Positions 40,846 through 47,673 of a stretch of 64,000 nt of DNA are shown in pieces. The position numbers were made by a program, and so were the translations under genes. Location of the stretch: NCBI GenBank assembly GCA_934654795.1, contig CAKUGT010000001.1, positions 1-64,000 on the forward strand, read 5' to 3'. This DNA comes from an uncultured Collinsella sp. (GTDB taxonomy: Bacteria; Actinomycetota; Coriobacteriia; Coriobacteriales; Coriobacteriaceae). The notes beneath the pieces were generated by a model that saw only the letters and a list, made by a program, of their open reading frames with translations, searched no databases and was not told where the DNA came from. Every line of letters begins with the position of its first letter. Within the stretch, counting starts at the first letter, position 1.

Positions 40846-41673
40846 CTATGCGCGATCCATTGATGACTCGATGGCATGGACCAGAAACGCCGTGGCTCCG
40901 GTGCCGCAGGGCTTGTCGTAGTAGTCGATAAAGCGCTGATCGGCGAGGTAACCGTGGGCGAGTCCCAGATATGCCTCGTCTTGGGGCTCGCTGCCCCAGT
41001 TGAGGCCAACCCAACGGCGATGCATCGCGACGAGCTTGCGGGCCTCGCTGCCCTCCGGATCGCCGTCGCCCATGGCAATCGAGAGCTGACCCAGAACAGC
41101 GCGTTCAAGTTCCTTCATGTCGTTCCATGTCTGAGGATCCATGTCCAGTAACGTTTCGTTTGCTGCATCGATAGCCTCATCGCCATAGCGCGCCCGCGCC
41201 TCGGCACCGTAGCGCTCCTCGTTTTCCTGCACGGTGCGCCAGCGCTCCAATTGCGGCAGCACGGCGCCCATGAGCGAGACGGCTTCGTCGAGCGACATAC
41301 CGGTGTTTTGTGCCAAGCGCGGGGCACAATCCTCGATCATTGCCTCCATCGTAGTGTCGTAGGTGTACTTGCCATGGTCGTAGCACCACTTGCAGTAATG
41401 ATCGGTTGTGGCGCCGTGAGCATCGGTGCCGCAGTCGTCGGGCGTGAGTATCATGCCGCAGCTCTGACAATGGTGCTCGGGCATTTCGAGCAGATGAGAC
41501 AGGGGTTCGCCGGTCACGGCGGCGATGAGCTTCATCATGTCGATGCCCGGGGTGACTTCGCCGCGCTCCCAGCGGCTCACGGCTTGGCGCGTGACGTAGA
41601 GCTTGGCGGCGAGCTGCTCTTGGGTGAGATTGTTGTCGCGGCGGATGGCGATGAGCTTTTCTGCAAAGGACAT
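40846..41673 (-). CDS. XRE regulator fused to zinc ribbon and TipAS-like domain
   Basis: A 275-residue three-part protein. Residues 1-65 are a Cro/CI helix-turn-helix (LTQEQLAAKLYVTRQAVSRWERG). Residues 75-110 form a putative zinc ribbon (CQSCGMILTPDDCGT...YCKWCYDHGKYT). The remainder (QTWNDMKELERAV to AYLGLAHGYLADQRFIDYYDKPCGTGATAFLVHAIES) matches the TipAS antibiotic-recognition fold, usually attached to MerR regulators. It may sense a small molecule or drug and control the glutaredoxin gene downstream. AAAGGAG precedes the ATG at 41673. Confidence 0.85.
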   Translation of the reverse strand: MSFAEKLIAIRRDNNLTQEQLAAKLYVTRQAVSRWERGEVTPGIDMMKLIAAVTGEPLSHLLEMPEHHCQSCGMILTPDDCGTDAHGATTDHYCKWCYDHGKYTYDTTMEAMIEDCAPRLAQNTGMSLDEAVSLMGAVLPQLERWRTVQENEERYGAEARARYGDEAIDAANETLLDMDPQTWNDMKELERAVLGQLSIAMGDGDPEGSEARKLVAMHRRWVGLNWGSEPQDEAYLGLAHGYLADQRFIDYYDKPCGTGATAFLVHAIESSMDRA

Positions 41674-41801
41674 GACGGCTCCTTTCTGCTGTTTATTGGC
41701 TTTAAGCATACGCGGCGGCTGGTGTCCTTCCAAGCAACCGTTGGTTGCATGCAGATGGCGACGAGAGAGAATTGCGGCCCGTCGCCCGCGCGCCCATGCC
41801 G

Positions 41802-41817
41802 TACAATGACCGGCATG
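41802..41817 (+). promoter_or_regulatory. -10 box indicating a leaderless start for trmO
   Basis: TACAAT at 41802-41807 ends 7 bases before the ATG at 41815, so transcription would begin at or next to the start codon. No ribosome site is present. No clear -35 box is visible. Confidence 0.5.
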
Positions 41818-42552
41818 GAATCTATTGCACACATACATACCGACCTGCCACAGAAGTTCGGCATCCCACGCAACAGCTTTTTGGCGCCCCATCTGCAGGG
41901 ACGCATCGTCTTTGAACCGGAATTTGCCTCCAACGCAGCAGTTGAGGGTCTGGATTCCTTCTCTCACCTATGGCTGCTCTGGCGCTTCGAAAACGGCACG
42001 CCCGGCGGCACGGCTAAGGACATAGCCGCCGATGCCAAAAAGCAGGACAGGTCCGGCACCAACGCAAAATGGTCGAAGACCGTGCGTCCGCCGCGCCTGG
42101 GCGGAGCCGAGCGTGTGGGCGTCTTTGCCACGCGCAGTCCGTTTCGCCCTAATCCCATCGGGCTCACCTGCGTCAAGCTCGACCGCGTCGAGCTTACCGA
42201 CGATGGCCCCATCATCCATGTGCTGGGGGCCGATCTGCGCGACGGCACGCCCATCTATGACATCAAGCCCTACATTCCGTTTGCAGACTGTCACCCGGAT
42301 GCGACTGGTGGCTGGATTGAGGATGCGCCGTGGCAAAAGCTCGATGTCGAGCTCCCGCAAACGCTGCAGGACATGGTCCCGCCCGCAAAGCTCCCCGGCC
42401 TGGTCGAGGTCCTTCGCCAAGATCCGCGCCGCGCAGGCAGCAAGCACGAGCCAAACCGCGTTTATCACTTGGCATACGCCGGACTCGACGTGTCTTTTAC
42501 CGTTGACGGAACCAGGCTAACGGTGCTCGCCGTCAAAGAGGCGCGGGACTAA
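41815..42552 (+). CDS. trmO: tRNA (t6A37) N6-methyltransferase TrmO
   Basis: A 245-residue protein matching the YaeB/TrmO family, which methylates N6-threonylcarbamoyladenosine at position 37 of tRNA-Thr using SAM. Visible motifs: KFGIPRN near residue 14, GRIVFEPEF, GLDSFSHLWLLWRF, GVFATRSPFRPNPIGLTCVKL and DLRDGTPIYDIKPYIPFAD. The C-terminal extension (VYHLAYAGLDVSFTVDG) is also typical. The ATG at 41815 is preferred; an in-frame ATG at 41806 overlaps the -10 box. The gene is divergent from the XRE/TipAS regulator. Confidence 0.9.
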   Translation: MESIAHIHTDLPQKFGIPRNSFLAPHLQGRIVFEPEFASNAAVEGLDSFSHLWLLWRFENGTPGGTAKDIAADAKKQDRSGTNAKWSKTVRPPRLGGAERVGVFATRSPFRPNPIGLTCVKLDRVELTDDGPIIHVLGADLRDGTPIYDIKPYIPFADCHPDATGGWIEDAPWQKLDVELPQTLQDMVPPAKLPGLVEVLRQDPRRAGSKHEPNRVYHLAYAGLDVSFTVDGTRLTVLAVKEARD

Positions 42553-42664
42553 CCGGCGATTCGTCCGACCCCGCCAAATTCAAGACCAAAACCCATGCCA
42601 AAACCGCCCGCGCTGGTGGACAATAACGCCTACCAAAACAATCCGCTTTGCACGGGAGCTCAGC

Positions 42665-43879
42665 ATGAAATACGACTTTACCTCGCTTATCGACCGCCAC
42701 GGCATGGACGCCATCGCCGTTGACTCCTGGGGAGAAATCCCCGGCATGGCGCCAAACGTACCCGATGAGGGCTTCGACCGCATCCCGATGTGGGTGGCGG
42801 ATATGAATTTTGCCACGGTGCCCACGGTTCAGGAACACATCATTCAGCGCGCCCAGCATCCCATGTTTGGCTATTTCAATCCGCGTGACGAGTACTTCGA
42901 CCGCATCATAGAATGGCAGAGCCGCCGTAATGGCGTCGAAGGCCTGCTCCCCGAGCATATCGGCTACGAAAACGGCGTACTGGGCGGTGTCGTGTCCACG
43001 CTGCGCGCGTATGTCCAGCCGGGCGATGCGGTGCTGGTCCATAGCCCCACCTACATTGGTTTTACCAAGTCCATCGAAGCCGCGGGCTATCGCATTGTCC
43101 ACAGCCCGCTTAGGCTCGACGACCAAGGCGTGTGGCGTATGGACTTTGAGGACATGGAGCGCAAGCTCGCCCAAAACCACATCCATGCCGCGGTGTTCTG
43201 CTCGCCGCACAATCCCTGCGGCCGCGTATGGGAGCGCGACGAGATCGAGCGCGCCATGGACATCTATCGCCAGCACGATTGTGTGGTGATTTCGGATGAG
43301 ATTTGGTCCGATATCATCCTGCTTGGTCACAAGCATATCCCGACGCAGTCGGTGAGCGAGGACGCCCGCATGCGCACGGTTGCCCTCTACGCGCCCAGCA
43401 AGACGTTTAACCTGGCGGGCCTGGTCGGCAGCTACCACATCATCTATAACGAGACGCTGCGCGACCGCGTGTGCGCCGTGTCCAACAAGACCCACTACAA
43501 CGAGATGAACGTCCTCTCCATGCATGCGCTTATCGGTGCCTACCAGCCGCAAGGCTACGAGTGGGTGGACGAGCTCAACATGGTGCTTGCCGGCAATATC
43601 GAGTACTTCTGCAATTACGTGGACGAGCATTTTGAGGGTGTGGGCTATTCGCGTCCGCAGGGCACCTACATTGTGTTTCTAGACTGCACCGAGTGGTGTC
43701 GCGAACATGGCCGCGATATTCAGTGGCTGCTTGACGAGGGGGCGCGCGTGGGCGTTGGGTATCAGGATGGCCGTCCGTTCCACGGGCCCTGCCACATTCG
43801 CGTGAATCTGGCGCTGCCGCTTTCGCGCGTGATGGAAGCGTGCGACCGCCTGGACCGCTACGTTTTTAATGCACGGTAA
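42665..43879 (+). CDS. PatB/MalY-type PLP-dependent C-S lyase (aminotransferase fold)
   Basis: A 404-residue class I/II aminotransferase-fold protein. It starts with the MalY/PatB signature (IDRHGMDAIAVDSWGE and PMWVADMNFATVPTVQEHII). FCSPHNPCGRVW, ISDEIWSDI and APSKTFNLAG, with the PLP-binding lysine, follow. These enzymes cleave cystathionine or cysteine conjugates to pyruvate, ammonia and a thiol. GGGAG precedes the ATG. It stands alone between TrmO and a signalling operon. Confidence 0.9.
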   Translation: MKYDFTSLIDRHGMDAIAVDSWGEIPGMAPNVPDEGFDRIPMWVADMNFATVPTVQEHIIQRAQHPMFGYFNPRDEYFDRIIEWQSRRNGVEGLLPEHIGYENGVLGGVVSTLRAYVQPGDAVLVHSPTYIGFTKSIEAAGYRIVHSPLRLDDQGVWRMDFEDMERKLAQNHIHAAVFCSPHNPCGRVWERDEIERAMDIYRQHDCVVISDEIWSDIILLGHKHIPTQSVSEDARMRTVALYAPSKTFNLAGLVGSYHIIYNETLRDRVCAVSNKTHYNEMNVLSMHALIGAYQPQGYEWVDELNMVLAGNIEYFCNYVDEHFEGVGYSRPQGTYIVFLDCTEWCREHGRDIQWLLDEGARVGVGYQDGRPFHGPCHIRVNLALPLSRVMEACDRLDRYVFNAR

Positions 43880-43892
43880 GTGCGCGCTGCAT

Positions 43893-43928
43893 GCGGGGCC
43901 TTCTGCCAAGTCGGCTAGAAGGCCCCGC
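43893..43928 (+). terminator. Terminator-like hairpin after patB-type gene
   Basis: GCGGGGCCTTCT (43893-43904) is perfectly inverted at 43917-43928. The T-run is absent, so efficiency is uncertain. Confidence 0.6.
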
Positions 43929-44023
43929 AGGGTAAAGCGTCTGTAACCATTGGGCGCTCGAGTGGTTTCATTTGCTATTATTTTTAACCATTTCAGTCTG
44001 TAAGCAGGATCGTCTGGAGCTCG

Positions 44024-44893
44024 ATGAGAAGACCTCGCCGCTCGGTTGCCATATCGTTGTTTGTTGCGCTTGCAGTGGCGAGTGCTTTTGTCGTAGCGAT
44101 AGCTGGCTGTTCTGGGTCGAATGACGAGGCCTCGGCGTCTGCATCAAAAGGCCTGGATGCCTCTCAGGTCAAAGACGACGACCTTAAGACGCTCAACGTC
44201 GGCAGCGACCTCTACCCACCGTTTGTGTATACCGACGAGTACGGCGATATCGTTGGCCTGGATGTTGAGATATTGACCGAGGCGTTGGCCCGCATTGGTT
44301 ACAAGCCAAAATACCAGCTGATTGACTGGGAAAAGAAGAAAGAGCTGCTGGCGAGCGGCGAGCTCGATTGTGTCATGGGTAGCTTTAGTATGACGGGTCG
44401 CGAAAACGAGTATCGTTGGGCCGGCCCGTACCTTGCGAGCCGCCAGGTGGTCGCGGTCGATCCCCAGAGCGATATCTATACGCTTGCCGATCTTGAGGAC
44501 AAGGTCGTGGCCGTTCAGTCCACCACCAAGCCCGAGGACATTTTGCTCAATCATACAAATGAAAACGTTCCGCAGATCAAGGAGCTCTACAGCTTCTCGG
44601 ATCGCTCGTGCCTGAACCCGGCGCTCGTCGAGGGCCTGGTCGACGCTATCGCCGCACATGAGTCCTCGCTGCTCACCTATGAAAAAGACTATGGCGTGAC
44701 GTATCGCATTCTGAACGAGCCGCTGCTGGAGGTTGGTTTGGGCACCGCTTTCGATATCAACGACACGCGCGGTATCGACGTTAAACTCACCCATGCCTAC
44801 CAAGAAATGCTTGCCGATGGCACCATGGAACGCCTGGTGTCAAAGTACTTTGATGACCCCTCACCATTTTTGAATATGGAGGGCCTGTCGTGA
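44024..44893 (+). CDS. Solute-binding lipoprotein (amino-acid type, SBP family 3)
   Basis: A 289-residue lipoprotein with signal MRRPRRSVAISLFVALAV and lipobox IAGC. The mature domain begins LNVGSDLYPPFVYTDEYGDIVGLDVEILTEALARIGY, the classic periplasmic binding protein family 3 opening. GSFSMTGRENEYRWAGPY and the VDAIAAHESSLLTYEKDYG segment follow. No ABC permease or ATPase is present. The gene overlaps a hybrid histidine kinase by 4 bases, so it is more likely the ligand-sensing partner of that kinase than a transport component. Confidence 0.85.
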   Translation: MRRPRRSVAISLFVALAVASAFVVAIAGCSGSNDEASASASKGLDASQVKDDDLKTLNVGSDLYPPFVYTDEYGDIVGLDVEILTEALARIGYKPKYQLIDWEKKKELLASGELDCVMGSFSMTGRENEYRWAGPYLASRQVVAVDPQSDIYTLADLEDKVVAVQSTTKPEDILLNHTNENVPQIKELYSFSDRSCLNPALVEGLVDAIAAHESSLLTYEKDYGVTYRILNEPLLEVGLGTAFDINDTRGIDVKLTHAYQEMLADGTMERLVSKYFDDPSPFLNMEGLS

Positions 44894-47082
44894 TCGATGC
44901 GCCCGACTACACCGCTCAGGAGCGGGGCAATCATTCGACCTGGGTATGGCTCCTTGCCGCCCTGGTGGGTATAGCGCTCTCGGTTGTCGCCGGCATGATG
45001 AGCTACGGGTACACGACAGCCCAGGCCGAGCAGCGCTTTGCCGACGTTGTCGACTACGTGGCGACGCAGAGCCTTTCCTACGATGCGTTCAACAGCGCTT
45101 ATACGACCAAAAACCTGATTCGCGTTATGGAGATCGCCGGAGAGGTGGCGCGCGATATGGAGCGCGACGGTTCGGCGGATAATGCCGCGCTGGAGCAATA
45201 TGCTGACCAGTTCAACGTGAGCGCACTGATCGTGACGGACGCATCGGGCAATTTGGTGTCCGAGTCCTCGACGGATGGCGTGGGCTACGAGTCGCTTGCT
45301 ACGTATCTCAAAGAAGCGCCCGTGTTGGAGGTGGCAACCCATCCGCTTAAGTCCTATACCGATCGTATTACGCTTGCGGATGATTCGGTTGCAGACATTG
45401 GTTGCGTGACCCGGCAGGATGGCGAGGGCATCGTTATCGCGGTAAGGCATCAGAGCGCGAAGGCGGTTGCAAGCAATACGCTCAAACTGCAGAGTCTGCT
45501 CGATGGTTATGAAACCATCGATAGCGGCAATATCGTGATCGAAAACGATGGCAAGGTCGTTGCGACCAACGCCGTTGAACCCACCATCTTGGGCGTGTTC
45601 GACCTGCCTGCGACGGACGCCATCATTGTCGACGAAATTAAGGATCGATGCCTGCCCGGCAAAGTCCGGCTGGTCAACGTCAACGGCGAGTGGTATTTGG
45701 GCACATACGGCAAAGCGCAAAAATTCTACGTGTACACCTATGCCTCGGCGCAGCGCTACTTTGAGGTCGTCGCGGTTGTTGCTGCCGGCGTGCTGGTGCT
45801 CTACAGCGGTGTTATAGCCGTTGTTGTGATGGCGCGCCGCCGCGCTGATCGTCGACGTTTGACGGACTTGCTGCAGCAGGAGCGCGACTATGGCGACAAG
45901 CTGGCAAAGGCGGCGCGTGAGGCCTCGTCTGCCAACTCGGCAAAGACGGAGTTCCTGCGTCGCATGAGCCACGATCTGCGCACGCCCATCAACGGCATTC
46001 GCGGTATGGTTGAGGTCGGCGATGCCAATGCGGACGATCTGCAAAAGCAGACCGAGTGCCGCTCAAAGATCTGGACGGCATCGGGACTGCTGCTCGACCT
46101 TGCGAATGAGGCCCTGGATATGAGTCGCCTGGAGAGCGGGCAGGTCGACCTGGAGCTTGTTCCCACAAATTTGGTGACCCTCAACCACGAGGTGCGCGAT
46201 ATTCTGGAGCGCCAGGCCGAGGAGCGCCTGGTGACAATTATCTGCGATCAGCAGACGCTTAATCATCCCTATGCGCGGGTGAGCGTGACGCACCTCAAGC
46301 GCTTGTTGCTCAATATTGCCGGCAATGCCGTCAAGTACAACCGCCGGGGCGGCTATGTTCGCCTGGTGTGCCGCGAGGTGGAGCCAGCGGATGGCGTTCC
46401 TGTCTATGAATACACGATCGCCGATAACGGTATTGGCATGAGCGAGGAGTTCCAACAGCACCTCTACGAGCCGTTTTGTCGCGAGGAGCAGCAGGTGGAA
46501 GGCGCTTCATCGGGAACTGGCCTGGGTGCGCCTATTGCTAAACAGTTGGTCGAGCTTATGGGCGGAACCATGAGCTTTTCGAGCATCTTGGGGCAGGGGA
46601 CGACGTTTACCATCCGTCTGCCGTTTGAGAAGTGCAAGTGCTCCGAGATTCCTCAGGCAGTGCGCGTGAATGCGGGCGACGGTGATGCGCTCCAGGGCTT
46701 GCGCGTTTTGCTCGTAGAGGATAACGACCTGAATGCCGAGATCGCACAGTTTACGCTCGCCCGCGCCGGTGCCGTCATGACGCATGCTAAGGATGGTGAG
46801 TCTGCCGTCGAGATGTTTGCCGCGAGCGCGCCGCACGAGTACGACGTGGTGTTGATGGATATCATGATGCCCGGTATCGATGGCCTTGAGGCCACGCGTC
46901 GGATTCGAGCGCTCGATCGCGAGGATGCCGCGACCACGCCGATTATCGCCGTGAGCGCCAACGCCTTTGCCGACGATCGCAGGCTTTCGCGTGAGGCGGG
47001 CATGAACGCGCACCTGAGTAAACCAGTGAGTTCGCAGGAGCTCGTTGAGGCGCTTGCGCACATAGCCGCCGACGCTTCATAA
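44890..47082 (+). CDS. Hybrid sensor histidine kinase with receiver domain
   Basis: A 730-residue protein starting with GTG at 44890 inside the preceding stop region. Two membrane helices (VWLLAALVGIALSVVAGMMSYGY and VVAVVAAGVLVLYSGVIAVVV near 300) bracket an extracytoplasmic sensor domain. Then come HisKA (SHDLRTPINGIRG), HATPase_c (NIAGNAVKYN, DNGIGMS, GTGLGAPIAK) and a C-terminal receiver (LVEDNDLNAEIA, LMDIMMPGIDG, LSKP). There is no DNA-binding output, so phosphotransfer must go to a protein elsewhere. It probably responds to ligand held by the co-translated binding lipoprotein. Confidence 0.9.
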   Translation: MIDAPDYTAQERGNHSTWVWLLAALVGIALSVVAGMMSYGYTTAQAEQRFADVVDYVATQSLSYDAFNSAYTTKNLIRVMEIAGEVARDMERDGSADNAALEQYADQFNVSALIVTDASGNLVSESSTDGVGYESLATYLKEAPVLEVATHPLKSYTDRITLADDSVADIGCVTRQDGEGIVIAVRHQSAKAVASNTLKLQSLLDGYETIDSGNIVIENDGKVVATNAVEPTILGVFDLPATDAIIVDEIKDRCLPGKVRLVNVNGEWYLGTYGKAQKFYVYTYASAQRYFEVVAVVAAGVLVLYSGVIAVVVMARRRADRRRLTDLLQQERDYGDKLAKAAREASSANSAKTEFLRRMSHDLRTPINGIRGMVEVGDANADDLQKQTECRSKIWTASGLLLDLANEALDMSRLESGQVDLELVPTNLVTLNHEVRDILERQAEERLVTIICDQQTLNHPYARVSVTHLKRLLLNIAGNAVKYNRRGGYVRLVCREVEPADGVPVYEYTIADNGIGMSEEFQQHLYEPFCREEQQVEGASSGTGLGAPIAKQLVELMGGTMSFSSILGQGTTFTIRLPFEKCKCSEIPQAVRVNAGDGDALQGLRVLLVEDNDLNAEIAQFTLARAGAVMTHAKDGESAVEMFAASAPHEYDVVLMDIMMPGIDGLEATRRIRALDREDAATTPIIAVSANAFADDRRLSREAGMNAHLSKPVSSQELVEALAHIAADAS

Positions 47083-47084
47083 GC

Positions 47085-47124
47085 ATATGGCCCGGTTCCA
47101 AGGTGGGTTGGAACCGGGCCATAT
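47085..47124. terminator. Bidirectional terminator
   Basis: ATATGGCCCGGTTCCA (47085-47100) is perfectly inverted at 47109-47124 between the convergent kinase (+) and flavoprotein (-) genes. AT-rich sequence flanks both sides. Confidence 0.85.
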
Positions 47125-47151
47125 TGCTATTGATGAGGTTTGCTGAGGGGC

Positions 47152-47631
47152 TTACTTTTCGTGAATCTGCTTACCGCAGAGATGCTCAATCGTAATCTCG
47201 TAGAGTTGGACGCCCTTGATGTCTTTGGCGATTTCCTCCTCGACTTCTTCGGCGGAAGGGTAGTACTTAAGCGCGAGCTGGCGGACTTTGTCCTCGATAA
47301 ACGCGGGCGCTTCATCTACCAGGCGACAACGACCAAAGACAACGGTACTCATAACGTAGGGAGCCCAGTCGCCGTCCTTGTACCACTCGTTGCCGTAAAC
47401 GGTAAAGCAGATCTTGTCATCGCGCTTGAGTGCGTCGACCTTGTGGCCAGCCTTGGCGCCATGGAAATAAATCTTGTCGTACTCGGCGTCGAAGAAGTAG
47501 TTGACGGGAATGGCGTACGGGTAGCCATCGTCGCCGTTGACGGCAAAGACGCCGCGCTTGCAGGTGGCGAGCAACTCGCGCGCTTCCTCGTCGGTGATGG
47601 CGCGTTTCTTTCGACGTAAGGGCCTAAACAT
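47152..47631 (-). CDS. Pyridoxamine-oxidase-like FMN-binding protein (NimA-like)
   Basis: A 159-residue split-barrel flavoprotein. It opens MFRPLRRKKRAITDEEARELLATCKRGVFAVNGDDGYPYAIPVNYFFD, as in the 5-nitroimidazole-reductase/PNPOx-related family, and has IYFHGAKAGHKVDALKRDDKICFTVYG. The start at 47631 follows AAAGGA. Likely an oxidoreductase acting on small molecules or a haem/flavin-binding protein; substrate unknown. It sits between two kinase genes and is on the same strand as the larger one downstream of it in the sequence. Confidence 0.85.
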   Translation of the reverse strand: MFRPLRRKKRAITDEEARELLATCKRGVFAVNGDDGYPYAIPVNYFFDAEYDKIYFHGAKAGHKVDALKRDDKICFTVYGNEWYKDGDWAPYVMSTVVFGRCRLVDEAPAFIEDKVRQLALKYYPSAEEVEEEIAKDIKGVQLYEITIEHLCGKQIHEK

Positions 47632-47673
47632 CGTTGGTTTCCTTTCTGGCCGTGCATGGTGGTTGAGCACAAA

